From Acidobacteriaceae bacterium (GTDB taxonomy: Bacteria > Acidobacteriota > Terriglobia > Bryobacterales > Bryobacteraceae), in the NCBI GenBank assembly GCA_019240475.1, contig JAFAYI010000019.1, positions 1 through 64,000 on the forward strand: a DNA stretch of 64,000 nt, written 5' to 3'. Within the stretch, counting starts at the first letter, position 1; each line of letters starts with the position of its first letter. The position numbers and the translations under genes are program-made. The notes below the pieces were generated by a model that saw only the letters and a list, made by a program, of their open reading frames with translations, was not told the origin of the DNA and did no database searches. This document shows positions 33,469-42,822 of this stretch, piece by piece.

Positions 33469-34626
33469 TTAATTCAATCGCCGCAGCTCTTCCGCCAGAC
33501 CGCTGACGCCCTTCCGCCGGTAAATCTCTGCCAGCCTCTGCTGTTCCGGTGACGCCCCCAGCGCCCGCCTCAGCACCGGATCGCTCGTCGCCGCATCAAT
33601 ATCCGTCCGCGTCGGAATCCAAACCTTTCCGTCCGCAAACTCCACGTCGTTCACAAACGCCAGCAACGCGTCGATCACCATCGGCTGCCCCGTCGGATGC
33701 GAGAACCGCAGCGTTCCCGGCTCGCTCATCGTTCCCGTCTGCACCGGCCCCAGTTGCATCCGGGCCGGCACCGACCCCGCCACAAAATCGCGCCCTCGCT
33801 CATCTCGCACGATCCATCCCATGTCGATGCTCCGCACCACCTTTTGCGAAGTGTTGCGCACATCGATCTGTGGCGCCCGGACTTCGTTCCCCGCCACCCG
33901 CGCCGCCCCGCTCACCGTCTGCACGGGCGAACTCGGAAACGAAACCGCCCCTACCGTTACCGGCTGCTCGCCCCGCGCGCTTCCTCGCGGTTCGCGCAAC
34001 AGCTCAAGCCCCAACTGCTGCGGACTGAAATCTTGCAGCCCGAAATTCAAATCCTCCCGCAGCTGCGCCAATCTCTGCTCCTGCAACAATGCCGCCAGAT
34101 ATCGCCGGTCCCTCCGCGCCTCCAGTTCATATACCATCAGCGCCCTCCGCGAACCCAGGCTGTCCGGCCCATACGCCGTCAGATCGCTGAACAGCGCGCA
34201 GTCGAGCGACACCTGCACCAGCGCGCCTTCGCTTCTCGCCATGCTGAACGGCCGCAGCAACTGCATATCCACTCGCACTGGAAACGTCTCCCCAGGCGCC
34301 ACGTGCAAGCTCGGCCTCGTCACCGATCCTTTACCCGCCGGCGTTAGATCTTGAGCTTCCACTCGCAGCGTCAATCCCGATATCGGCTTATTTCCCGTGT
34401 TCCGCAACACCAGCGAAGCGTGCAGATCCAGCGCCATTGACATGCCCAGCGGCCGCGCCGTCGTCGGCCCCAGGCTGAAAGACACCAGCAGTACCGGCGA
34501 ATCCCGCGCGAACCGCACCTCCAGCCACTGATCGTCCGCGCCCGCGGCCGCGCTCGCCGCTCCCAGCAGCAACGCCGCCGCCCCTGCCGCCCGCCCGATC
34601 TGCCCCCGCCTACTGCCCGTAAACAT
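33469..34626 (-). CDS. Secreted protein, third gene of an ECF sigma operon
   Basis: The 385-residue protein has a signal peptide (about 1-29, ending AAAGA). Its long beta-rich body reads like tandem immunoglobulin-type strands: LDLHASLVLRNTGNKPISGL, PQIDVRNTSQKVVRSIDMGW. It has a helical C-terminus (LAEIYRRKGVSGLAEELRRL). The ATG at 34626 overlaps the anti-sigma-like stop by 17 nt. Together with the sigma and anti-sigma genes it is likely a periplasmic component of one signalling unit. No family name recognised. Confidence 0.7.
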   Translation of the reverse strand: MFTGSRRGQIGRAAGAAALLLGAASAAAGADDQWLEVRFARDSPVLLVSFSLGPTTARPLGMSMALDLHASLVLRNTGNKPISGLTLRVEAQDLTPAGKGSVTRPSLHVAPGETFPVRVDMQLLRPFSMARSEGALVQVSLDCALFSDLTAYGPDSLGSRRALMVYELEARRDRRYLAALLQEQRLAQLREDLNFGLQDFSPQQLGLELLREPRGSARGEQPVTVGAVSFPSSPVQTVSGAARVAGNEVRAPQIDVRNTSQKVVRSIDMGWIVRDERGRDFVAGSVPARMQLGPVQTGTMSEPGTLRFSHPTGQPMVIDALLAFVNDVEFADGKVWIPTRTDIDAATSDPVLRRALGASPEQQRLAEIYRRKGVSGLAEELRRLN

Positions 34627-35239
34627 TGGTGATCGTCACTTGCCCCGTCTCTTCGTCCACGTAGCGCGCCTCCACCGCCGAAGCCCCCGACACCGACACC
34701 ACCGCCGATCTCGGATGCATCATCATCAGAGTCGCTCCCTGCGCCCGCACCGCAATGCCGTCCGGCATCGTTCTCAACACCGTCCCGCTCGCCTGCGGCC
34801 GCTCCCATCCGAACACCCTGCGCGCCGAAGCCGTCAACTGCGCGGTCTCCTCTTTCGGAATATGCGTCAACCACCCCGCCGCGAACAACGCCATCAGCGC
34901 CGCCGCGAGCGCCCCCTTGCTGAACAGCCCCCGCGTGCGCCCTGCGTTATCGATGCATCGCGCCGCCGCCACCCCCACCGCGATGTTGCCCAACATCTCC
35001 CGCTCCAGCCGCCCCAGGTCCGCTATCGCTTCAAAGCCCGTCAGCGTCTCCGTCTCCGCTTCGCGCTTCAACTCCGCCCTCGCCGAGCGAAACAACAGCG
35101 CCTGCTGCTCGCAATCGCCGCATCGCCTCACATGACTCCGCGTTCGCCAGCGCAGCCGCCACGGCAAATCGCCCGTCGCGTATAAAGCCAGAATCTCCGC
35201 CCTCGGATGCGCTCCCGCCCCTAGCTCGGCCATGCTCAT
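34610..35239 (-). CDS. Anti-sigma-like membrane protein
   Basis: The 209-residue protein has a zinc-finger HVRRCGDC (HxxxCxxC) at about 36-43, a single transmembrane helix (ALAAALMALFAAGWLTHI, about 108-126), and an extracytoplasmic C-terminal domain (about 130-209). Its start overlaps the ECF sigma stop by 4 nt. This is the normal arrangement of a sigma / membrane anti-sigma pair. The sigma factor is predicted to be held at the membrane until released. Confidence 0.8.
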   Translation of the reverse strand: MSMAELGAGAHPRAEILALYATGDLPWRLRWRTRSHVRRCGDCEQQALLFRSARAELKREAETETLTGFEAIADLGRLEREMLGNIAVGVAAARCIDNAGRTRGLFSKGALAAALMALFAAGWLTHIPKEETAQLTASARRVFGWERPQASGTVLRTMPDGIAVRAQGATLMMMHPRSAVVSVSGASAVEARYVDEETGQVTITNVYGQ

Positions 35240-35784
35240 AACGGCCTCCTCGCTTCCAGGTACCTTCTAAACTTGATGCGCGCGTTCGCAATGTGCGACC
35301 GCACTGTCGCCATCGAACAATTCATCTGGCTCGCCACTTCGTCCGCCGGCATATCCTCCACATCGCGCAACAACAACGCCATCCGCTCGCGCTCGGTCAA
35401 CGTCGCCAGCCCTCCGTCCAGGTGCAGCTTCCGCTCCCCCCTCAACAGCGTCTGCTCCGGATTCTCCGCGTTCGACATGCGCGAATCCGATAGCTCCGCC
35501 ACGTCGGTAAAGGCGAGCTTCTTGTTGCGTCGCAAGTAATCGATTGCGGTGTTCGCCGCAATCCGCGAAAGCCAGTGTCCCGCCTTCTCCAAATCTTTCA
35601 ATTGCGATTTGCGCTGCAGCGCCTTGATGAACGTCTCCTGCGTCAGGTCCTGCGCATCGTCCACGTTCCCCACGATGCGATAGATCAGCAGAAAAATGCG
35701 CCGAAGATTCTGCTGGACAAACTTAGTCTGCGCGTCGCTCTCCGCCTGCACGGAGTCCGAAATCGGAGGCAGAGGCTCACTCAC
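35236..35784 (-). CDS. ECF-subfamily RNA polymerase sigma factor
   Basis: From GTG 35784 the product is 182 residues; the frame is open to an ATG at 35865 that has an AAGGGA directly abutting it, so the start is not settled. Region 2 shows RRIFLLIYRIVGNVDDAQDL, then TQETFIKAL and HWLSRIAANTAIDYLRR. Region 4 shows LTERERMALLLRDVEDMPAD, then EVASQMNCSMATVRSHI. The linker is short, as in ECF (RpoE-like) factors. It forms an operon with the anti-sigma-like and secreted proteins downstream. Confidence 0.88.
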   Translation of the reverse strand: MSEPLPPISDSVQAESDAQTKFVQQNLRRIFLLIYRIVGNVDDAQDLTQETFIKALQRKSQLKDLEKAGHWLSRIAANTAIDYLRRNKKLAFTDVAELSDSRMSNAENPEQTLLRGERKLHLDGGLATLTERERMALLLRDVEDMPADEVASQMNCSMATVRSHIANARIKFRRYLEARRPL

Positions 35785-35942
35785 GTAGTCCTCGCCAGCG
35801 GCCCCGGCCCGCCATGCGCCCGCCCAATCCGCGCCCGAAATCCAATCGCTCCTCGCCTGCGGCATTCCCTTACAAAGGAATGACGAGGCCCGTTCGGAAA
35901 CGTGCAGGACCGCGCAGCCATCAACGCTATTCTTAAGTGTAT

Positions 35943-37103
35943 ATGAGACCTGTGGCCATCATCGGCATCGGAAAAACCGCCTTCGGCGCCTTCCCCGATC
36001 GCGACCTCCGCTCCCTTGCCGTCGAGGCCGTCGGCCACGCCCTCACCGACGCCAACCTCCCCGCCGCCTCCGTCGAAGCCTTCTATCTCGGCAATTTCGC
36101 TGGCCCCTCCTTCGTCGGCCAGAATCACTTGGCGCCTTACATCGGAACCGCCGCCGGGTTCACTGGCATCCCTTGCACGCGCTTTGAAGACGCCTGCGCC
36201 TCTAGCGGCTCCGCTTTCTTTCACGCCTGGCAAAGTGTCGCCGCTGGCGTGTATGACATCGTCGTCGCCGCCGGCGTGGAAAAAATGACCTCCCAAAGCA
36301 CGCCCCGCGTCACCGAAATTCTCGCCGGAGCGGGCGATATGTCCGGCGAAGGCCGCGCCGGCGCCACCTTTCCCGCCCTGTTCGCCATGATCGCCCGCCG
36401 CCACATGCACCAATACGGCACCACCCGCGAGCACCTCGCCGCCGTTGCCGTCAAGAACCACTCGAATGGCGCGAAAAATCCCCTCGCCCATATGCGCAAA
36501 GTCGTCACGCTCGATCAGGCGCTCGCCGGCAAGCCCATCGCCGAGCCTCTCACCGTCTACGACTGCTCTCTGATCAGCGACGGCGCCGCCGCCGTCGTCA
36601 TCGTCCCCGCCTACCGAGCCCCCCGCTACACCTCCCGTTCCGTCCGCGTCTGCAGCGTCGCTCAAACTTCCGATTACGTCGCTCTCGATTCGAAGAAAGA
36701 CATCACCTGTTTCCCCGCCGTCCAGTCCGCCGGTCAAAAGGCCTACCAAGCCGCTGCCGTCTCGCCCAAAGAAATCCAGCTCGCCGAGCTTCACGATTGC
36801 TTCACCATCGCCGAAATCGTGGCGAGCGAAGACCTGGGCTTCGTCCCAAAGGGGCAAGGCGGTCCGTGGGCAGCCGCCGGCTGCTCCGCCCTCAATGGCT
36901 CTCTGCCTATCAACACCAGCGGCGGTCTCAAGTCCAAGGGCCATCCCGTAGGCGCTACAGGAGTTGGCCAGATCTGCGACGTCGTCATGCAGCTTCGCGG
37001 CGATGCCGGCGAGCGCCAGGTCGCCCGCCACCAGGTCGGACTGGCGCAAAATCTCGGCGGCTCGGGCGCAACCTGCGTCGTCACTATCTTGAAGGCCGCC
37101 TGA
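35943..37103 (+). CDS. Thiolase-family enzyme
   Basis: ATG 35943 is preferred over a GTG two codons upstream; the product is 386 residues. Thiolase features: C85 (EDACASSGS, nucleophile), NHSNGAKNPLAHMR, LHDCFTIAE, KSKGHPVGATG (catalytic His) and QNLGGSGATC. The pattern is closest to the SCP-x/archaeal-type thiolases that work with a DUF35 OB-fold partner. Its stop overlaps the start of such a partner (TGATG). It condenses or cleaves acyl-CoA; the direction and substrate are not determined. Confidence 0.88.
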   Translation: MRPVAIIGIGKTAFGAFPDRDLRSLAVEAVGHALTDANLPAASVEAFYLGNFAGPSFVGQNHLAPYIGTAAGFTGIPCTRFEDACASSGSAFFHAWQSVAAGVYDIVVAAGVEKMTSQSTPRVTEILAGAGDMSGEGRAGATFPALFAMIARRHMHQYGTTREHLAAVAVKNHSNGAKNPLAHMRKVVTLDQALAGKPIAEPLTVYDCSLISDGAAAVVIVPAYRAPRYTSRSVRVCSVAQTSDYVALDSKKDITCFPAVQSAGQKAYQAAAVSPKEIQLAELHDCFTIAEIVASEDLGFVPKGQGGPWAAAGCSALNGSLPINTSGGLKSKGHPVGATGVGQICDVVMQLRGDAGERQVARHQVGLAQNLGGSGATCVVTILKAA

Positions 37104-37387
37104 TGCCCGCCCCCGATTCGTCCGACGCCACCGTCTACACCGAAACCATCGTTCACTCCCCGCCCGAACAGTACGCCGCCGATGCGCCCTACCAGCTCGC
37201 CATCGTCGATACCGATGACGGCGCCCGCTTGACCGTCCGCATACTTGGCAAAGAGCCGCACGAGCGCGCCCACATCGGCGACCGCCTCTCCTTTGTCGAA
37301 GAGCGCGACGGCGTGTCGTATTACCGCAAGTCCGCCCTTCCCTCTCCCGCCGAAGAATTTTCCGAAACTCCGCGCCCGCTCGTCTGA
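37103..37387 (+). CDS. DUF35-type OB-fold thiolase partner without zinc ribbon
   Basis: The 94-residue protein starts inside the thiolase stop codon (ATGA-type overlap). Strands YQLAIVDTDDGARLTVRILG, then HIGDRLSFVEERDGVSYYRK match the OB half of DUF35 proteins, which bind thiolases and channel acyl-CoA. The usual N-terminal Cys4 rubredoxin-like ribbon is missing, and the protein contains no cysteine at all. Confidence 0.7.
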   Translation: MPAPDSSDATVYTETIVHSPPEQYAADAPYQLAIVDTDDGARLTVRILGKEPHERAHIGDRLSFVEERDGVSYYRKSALPSPAEEFSETPRPLV

Positions 37388-37435
37388 CTCCCACGCTCCA
37401 TCGTTCGCAGCTATACTGTCACGCAAGGCTCTCGT

Positions 37436-39223
37436 ATGCGATGCATCCTTTCGCAGCTTTCCGCGCTTACTTTCTTCCTGGCCGCGTTCGCCTCTGCCCA
37501 GATCAGCTTCAACCCTCAAACCCAGCAGGCCACTCCTCCTCCGAGTAACACTCCTCCCGAACAACGCTGCATCGTCGCTGGCCGTGTCACCAATGCGCAA
37601 ACCGGCGAGCCTTTGAAGAAAGTGCTCCTCCGCCTGGACGTCAGCACCGGTAAACTCACTGCATCAAGAACAAACGCACCCGAAGGTTACGCCATCTCCT
37701 CCGATACAGAAGGTAATTTCCATTTCGATGGCGTCGAACCCGGCAGCTACACGCTCTCCGCTCACAAGACCGGTTTTCTCGATTACAACTATGGAGCAGC
37801 TACTCTCCGCTCCCCCGCAAGGATTCTGACCCTCGCTCCGGCGCAGCAACTTACTGCTCTCGACATAGCGCTTCAACGCCAAGGCGTTATTTCCGGGAAA
37901 GTATTCGATGAAGATGGCGACCCCGCTCCCAGCGTTAACATACAGCTTCTAAGATCCTGGTGGACTCACGGCAAGCTCCAATACTTGCCCGCAAGCTCTA
38001 GCGCCACGAACGATCTAGGCGAATATCGAATAAGTAATTTAACCCCCGGCAAGTACTATCTGTTCGCGGAACCGCAGGATTTCGCGTCGCTACAACAATC
38101 GGCCATTGCTCCCGGCAAGCCGGATATCCGCCCCGTTCGCACTTACTATCCCGACGCCCTCACGCTCGCCGGGGCAACACCTATCGAAATCAAGGCTGGC
38201 CAGGATGCGCCCGGCGTGGACATTCGCCTTCATGCCGCCGCCACTTATCACGTACGCGGGAAAATTGCCGGCTCCCTGCCCGAAGGTGATCTGGATCGCC
38301 TCATCGTTACCATTACTACGCAAAACGACGAGGTCTTCTGGGCCTTTGGAGGCCAATCCGCAATTCAGAAAGATTTATCCTTCGACGTGGCCGGGGTCGC
38401 GCCGGGCGCCCACATCGTCAACGTCTCCAGGATGGGAGGCGGTTCCTTACGATTCCTCGCGCACCAGCCGATTGATGTCGGATCGAGTGACCTGACAGGC
38501 CTCATCGTAAACTTAGTCCCACTCCTTTCGTTGCGCGGCCAGATTCGGATCGAAGGAACGCCTGCAGGGCCGCCCGTCTCACTATCTACGCTCCGCATGT
38601 CTCTCACGCCTGCGGACCGAACGTCAATGTTCGCCTCGCTTAACCAAATCGCGTTCAAGCCCGACGGCGCCTTCACCCTGGAAAATATCTTCCCAGGTAA
38701 GTACTTTTTGCGCTTAGTTGGAACCCGAGACGGAACTTATTTGAAATCTGTCCGCCTCGGCCAGGAAGAAATGCTCGGAAAGGCGCTCGATTTGAGCGCC
38801 TCGGGAGAGTTAGACATTCTCGTGCGCTACGGTCCCGCCGAGGTCGACGGAACGGTTGCGAAGCCGGACAACACGGCTTCCGCATCCGATTCCCAAAGTT
38901 CGCCCCAGACTCTGGCGTCGCCCGCCACCGTCATCCTCGTGCCGGAATCGCCAGACGCCGATGGCGCCGCGCCAGGCCAAAGCACCGCGCGCGCCGATGG
39001 AAGCTTTTCGGTCAAACAGGTCCCACCTGGCCGTTACCGCGCGTATGCGTTCGAGCAAGTCGAATCCGAGCTGCTTCAAAATCCCGACGTCCTCGCCCAG
39101 TTACAACCCATGGCTGTCGAAATCGATTTGAAAGAAAACGAAAAGAAACAAATACAGCTTCCATTAATCTCGGCCGCCCAGTTTCAACAACTGCTCGATC
39201 GCCTCGGCATCGACCCGCAGTAA
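37436..39223 (+). CDS. Secreted carboxypeptidase-regulatory-like domain protein
   Basis: The 595-residue protein has a signal peptide (MRCILSQLSALTFFLAAFAS, cleavage after AQ). Several Ig-like carboxypeptidase regulatory domains follow: CIVAGRVTNAQTGEPLKKVL, GNFHFDGVEPGSYTLSAHK, GEYRISNLTPGKYYLFAEP, GAFTLENIFPGKYFLRLVG, GSFSVKQVPPGRYRAYAFE. Proteins with repeated modules of this kind are abundant in acidobacteria and are probably surface-exposed. No enzyme domain is present. Confidence 0.8.
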   Translation: MRCILSQLSALTFFLAAFASAQISFNPQTQQATPPPSNTPPEQRCIVAGRVTNAQTGEPLKKVLLRLDVSTGKLTASRTNAPEGYAISSDTEGNFHFDGVEPGSYTLSAHKTGFLDYNYGAATLRSPARILTLAPAQQLTALDIALQRQGVISGKVFDEDGDPAPSVNIQLLRSWWTHGKLQYLPASSSATNDLGEYRISNLTPGKYYLFAEPQDFASLQQSAIAPGKPDIRPVRTYYPDALTLAGATPIEIKAGQDAPGVDIRLHAAATYHVRGKIAGSLPEGDLDRLIVTITTQNDEVFWAFGGQSAIQKDLSFDVAGVAPGAHIVNVSRMGGGSLRFLAHQPIDVGSSDLTGLIVNLVPLLSLRGQIRIEGTPAGPPVSLSTLRMSLTPADRTSMFASLNQIAFKPDGAFTLENIFPGKYFLRLVGTRDGTYLKSVRLGQEEMLGKALDLSASGELDILVRYGPAEVDGTVAKPDNTASASDSQSSPQTLASPATVILVPESPDADGAAPGQSTARADGSFSVKQVPPGRYRAYAFEQVESELLQNPDVLAQLQPMAVEIDLKENEKKQIQLPLISAAQFQQLLDRLGIDPQ

Positions 39224-39231
39224 GTCGCCGC

Positions 39232-40674
39232 TTACGCAACGCCCGCGGCGGCCTCACTTACGTCCGCCTTCCGCCGCGAGTAGTACCGGAACAGTCCCAC
39301 CGCCGCCGCGATGAAGACCGCGCAGCTCAAGAGCATCTTGATTTCGAAACGCCAGGTGGAATCCACCTGCTCCGACGGAATAAACGCCACAACCGTTCCA
39401 ACTCCCGTCGCCACTAATCCACTTACGGCCGCGAGCCGCGTCTGCCACGGCTTATATCTGCCTGTCGGCGCCTGATGCCCGAACGCCACCCGCGCGAGCG
39501 CCGCATATACATAGAAGTAAGCGATCATCTGCAGCACAACTGCCATTTCCAACAGCGTCACGTACGCTTCCTTCACGCTCGACTCGCCCGCGAAGCTCAT
39601 CGCGACGAGGCAGGAGCACAGCACTGCGATGCCAATCAGCGCCACATATGGCGTATCGTGTCTCGGGTGCAGCTTTCCGAACATCTTTGGCAGATACCGG
39701 TCGATTCCGGAAACGAAAAGGATTCGCGCCGACCCGCTCAGCCAGGCCGATGTCGCCCCAATCGTCGAAACCCCAACCAGCGCCGCAATGGGCAGCAGCA
39801 CCCATCCCGCCTCCAGCCTCGCCGTCATCTTATCTACCGCCTGCACCACGCCCTGCAATACTTTCATGTCCTTCTGCGATACCGCCAGCAGCAGCGCGAG
39901 CGTGGCGCCTACATATTGAAGCCCCGACAGCACGCCTCCATACAACACTCCTCGTGGCACATTGCGTCTTGGGTCCCGAATTTCATCGCCCATCACGCAT
40001 CCCAGCTCCAAGCCCACCAGTGCGAAACAGATGAGCCCAAACGTCGACAGCACGCTCCAATCCAAGCGAGCCAATCGAAAACTGCTCGCAGGCAGCGAAA
40101 TCCCGAATCGCGCCACCGTAATTAGCCCTAGCGCGATTAACAGCGACGCCGCGATCAGCGTCCCCACCCCGCCGATGTTATTCACCCATTTCCCGACTCC
40201 AATGCCCGCGACATTCGCGAACGCCGTAACCCAAATCGATCCAATCGCCACCAACCCGAAGACGAGCGAGCTATTGTTCAGCCGTGCGATATTCGCGCCG
40301 CCGACGTAACTCACAATTCCCAATAAGTAGAACAGCAGCGTCGGTATGAAGAACATATTCGATGTCCAGTAACACCATCCGCACAGAAACCCGTGCAGGT
40401 CCCCGAACATCTCTTTGGTCCATACGTATACGCCGCCTTCCTGCGGATAGCGATGGGAAAGCTCGATCACTCCAATTCCCTGCGGCAGAAAAAAGAAGAG
40501 CAGCGCCGCTGCCCACAACCACATGGTCGTAGGGCCGGCCGCGGCAATCACCGGAACCACATTTAGATTCGCAACGGCGACAATCGCCAGCCACGTCAGA
40601 TCCCACATCCCCAGCGCGCGCCTCAAATGCGCCCCGCCTCCCGGCGTCCCGCCGCCGCTTCCATTGGCTGTCAT
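39232..40674 (-). CDS. APC-family amino acid permease
   Basis: The 480-residue protein has about 12 hydrophobic helices. The signature opening LTWLAIVAVANLNVVPVIAA is followed by GVIELSHRYPQEGGVYVWTK, as in the glutamate/GABA antiporter and basic amino acid branches of the APC superfamily. It starts 24 bp after the aminotransferase stop on the same strand, so uptake or export of an amino acid substrate may be coupled to that enzyme. It is the last gene of the operon. Confidence 0.85.
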   Translation of the reverse strand: MTANGSGGGTPGGGAHLRRALGMWDLTWLAIVAVANLNVVPVIAAAGPTTMWLWAAALLFFFLPQGIGVIELSHRYPQEGGVYVWTKEMFGDLHGFLCGWCYWTSNMFFIPTLLFYLLGIVSYVGGANIARLNNSSLVFGLVAIGSIWVTAFANVAGIGVGKWVNNIGGVGTLIAASLLIALGLITVARFGISLPASSFRLARLDWSVLSTFGLICFALVGLELGCVMGDEIRDPRRNVPRGVLYGGVLSGLQYVGATLALLLAVSQKDMKVLQGVVQAVDKMTARLEAGWVLLPIAALVGVSTIGATSAWLSGSARILFVSGIDRYLPKMFGKLHPRHDTPYVALIGIAVLCSCLVAMSFAGESSVKEAYVTLLEMAVVLQMIAYFYVYAALARVAFGHQAPTGRYKPWQTRLAAVSGLVATGVGTVVAFIPSEQVDSTWRFEIKMLLSCAVFIAAAVGLFRYYSRRKADVSEAAAGVA

Positions 40675-40698
40675 GCGGCCGTCAAAGAGAGAACAAGC

Positions 40699-42129
40699 TC
40701 ACGATGCGTGCGTTCCCAATCGTCGCGCGGCCATCCGCTCTTCCTGCGCCGCCGCCAAGGCGGGCGCCACCTCGGCGAACACCTGCAAATGTTCCTCGAT
40801 ATCCGCTTCTGTGTGCTGCACGGAGATCGTCCACTGCTCGTCCCACCAGTAAGGCTGCGCCAGAATGCCGCGGTTGGCCATCGCGAACCAGTAGTGCGTC
40901 CAAAGATCTTCATCCACGTGATACCAGTCGCGATAATTCCTCACGCGGTGCGGATATAGCATCAGCGCTCCATTCGCGCCGGCTCCGTCCGCATAGGCAA
41001 TCAACCCGACTCTTTGGACGATCCCTTGATAGCCGCGCACCAGCTTTTCATTTAACCCGCTCACATACCGGAACGCGTCCCGCGTCAACACCTCGCGAAA
41101 AGTCGCCAGGCTCGCCGCCATCACGACGGGGTTCGTATTGTAAGTGCCTGCATGAAACATCTTTTGGCTGGCGATCACGTCCATAACTGCCCGGCTCGCC
41201 GCAAACGCCGCGATGGAAAATCCTCCGCCGATCGACTTACCCAGGCACACAATATCCGGCTTCACATCGAAATACTCGCAAGCGCCGCCATAAGCCAGCT
41301 TTCCGCCGGTCTTGACCTCATCCATAATGAACATCGCGCCGTGCTTTTTGGTAAGTTGCCGCAACCCCTGTAAGTAACCCTCGTCCGGCATGCAGAAGGC
41401 GATGTTCATCATAATCGGTTCCACGATGAGCGCCGCCACCTCGCTCGGATTCTCCTCAAAAAGCCTTTCCACCGCCTTGAGATTGTTGAACGGCGCCACC
41501 AGCGTCGCATCCGCCGTGCCCTTCAAGACTCCTAGGCTGGAAACCACCGGGGTCGGGCGATCCGGGTCTCCGAACTGCCCTTCCTTCGGCTTCACGCTCA
41601 CCGAAATCGCATCGTGGCCGCCGTGATACCCGCCTTCCATCTTGATTACTTTGCCGCGCCCCGTCACCGCCCGCGCGAGCCGCAGCGAATGCATGGTCGC
41701 CTCCGATCCGCTGTTGCCAAACCGCGCCATCTCCGCTGGAAACCTGGCGCAAATTTCATCCGCCAGCTCCAGTTCCAGTCCGTGCGGCATGCCGAACAGC
41801 GTGCCCGCCCGCAGCCGCTCTTCCACCGCCCTCATCACCGCCGGGTGGCAATGTCCGGCAAACAGCGCTCCGTAGCACAAATTGTGATCCACATACTCGT
41901 TGCCGTCCAGATCGCGGATTCGCCCACCCTTCCCATCGCGAACGAACAATGGATACGGCGGATAGTAGCGGTAATTGCTCCCCACCCCAATCGGCACCCG
42001 CTCCATCGCGCGCGCATGCGCCTCCCGCGATTTCGGCGTGCGCTTCTCGTACGTGTCGAGTTCCTTCTGAAGTGCCGGATACATCTGCGGATTATAACTT
42101 GGCTTTGCGCGGCCGTTGCGCCTGCTCAA
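40699..42129 (-). CDS. Class-III PLP aminotransferase, glutamate-1-semialdehyde-aminomutase-like
   Basis: The frame opens at a TTG (42129); an ATG at 42084 is the alternative start and has TATAAT just upstream. Up to 476 residues. PLP fold features: FGNSGSEATMHSLRLARAVT, then the GGYHGGHD loop, then MFIMDEVKTGG and the Schiff-base lysine in VCLGKSIGGGFS. The NSGSEAT and GGYHGGHD elements resemble HemL, but here the gene lies with a permease and the TS-like cluster, not with heme genes. A specialised aminotransferase or aminomutase is likely. Confidence 0.8.
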   Translation of the reverse strand: MSRRNGRAKPSYNPQMYPALQKELDTYEKRTPKSREAHARAMERVPIGVGSNYRYYPPYPLFVRDGKGGRIRDLDGNEYVDHNLCYGALFAGHCHPAVMRAVEERLRAGTLFGMPHGLELELADEICARFPAEMARFGNSGSEATMHSLRLARAVTGRGKVIKMEGGYHGGHDAISVSVKPKEGQFGDPDRPTPVVSSLGVLKGTADATLVAPFNNLKAVERLFEENPSEVAALIVEPIMMNIAFCMPDEGYLQGLRQLTKKHGAMFIMDEVKTGGKLAYGGACEYFDVKPDIVCLGKSIGGGFSIAAFAASRAVMDVIASQKMFHAGTYNTNPVVMAASLATFREVLTRDAFRYVSGLNEKLVRGYQGIVQRVGLIAYADGAGANGALMLYPHRVRNYRDWYHVDEDLWTHYWFAMANRGILAQPYWWDEQWTISVQHTEADIEEHLQVFAEVAPALAAAQEERMAARRLGTHAS

Positions 42130-42198
42130 CCTACAAGGAATCGCTTCCGTGCTCAGTTACTTCTGCCGCTTAAACGAAAGCTGCTCTTGCCGGAGTTA

Positions 42199-42822
42199 TC
42201 ACGGCTTCAAGTGCGCCGGGTTCGTCTGCTTTCGCTGCTTCTGCACGCCTGGCAAGACCTCGTTAAAATCTCGAAACAGCGCCTTGTATCCGTTCGGGTC
42301 TCGATAGGTCTTCTTTTGAAATCCGTCTGGCAGCTCCTCGAACTCCTGCACATCATCCCAACCGTTCGGCAGTGCATACGCGTAATACGGATATTCCTTC
42401 GGCACGCCTCTCGCCAAGATGACATTTAATCTGCGGCCCATCTTCATCGCTGCATATACGCGATGAATCCCGTCGTTAATTAGCCAAACCTGCCGCCCGT
42501 CCGGTTCCAGGGATTCTTCGATCACCGGTGGAATAAATGGAATCCTCTCGCCACTATCCTCAGTCGTGAACAGAATTCCCCCGCGTAACTCGAATATGTC
42601 CATCCCCCGTATCTGAAACTCGCCTGCTAAGTCCGCAATCGCTCGAACACCGCTCCCCAACACAAATCGTTGAGCCGGCGCCAGTTCGCGAGGCGCCACA
42701 GCCTCCACAATACTTAGTTCCGAATGTTCGTAGACACATGGCCGCCCAAATCCCTGCAGCCGGGTCTTCTTTAAACGTTCGAGTAACTCTGCCTCCGGAA
42801 TCACCTTAAAATCGCTAATCAC
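42199..42822 (-). CDS. ParB/sulfiredoxin-like fold protein
   Basis: The 207-residue protein contains WLINDGIHRVYAAMKMGR, the DGxHRxxA element of ParB/Srx-type nucleotide-binding folds. The strands before it (VLGSGVRAIADL, FELRGGILFTTE) and the PNGWDDVQEFEELPDGF tail are not from any family I recognise. Its start overlaps the HAD gene by 8 nt. It could be a nucleotide-dependent kinase, transferase or regulatory subunit in the operon. Chromosome partitioning is unlikely from context. Confidence 0.6.
   Translation of the reverse strand: MISDFKVIPEAELLERLKKTRLQGFGRPCVYEHSELSIVEAVAPRELAPAQRFVLGSGVRAIADLAGEFQIRGMDIFELRGGILFTTEDSGERIPFIPPVIEESLEPDGRQVWLINDGIHRVYAAMKMGRRLNVILARGVPKEYPYYAYALPNGWDDVQEFEELPDGFQKKTYRDPNGYKALFRDFNEVLPGVQKQRKQTNPAHLKP

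Noticed and set aside
35781..37394. A 537-codon minus-strand frame across the thiolase gene
   Set aside because: Gly/Arg-rich composition with no domain; it is antisense to a thiolase with intact catalytic motifs.
42815..42822. ParB-like gene as a partition system
   Set aside because: There is no ParA neighbour, and the operon context is metabolic.
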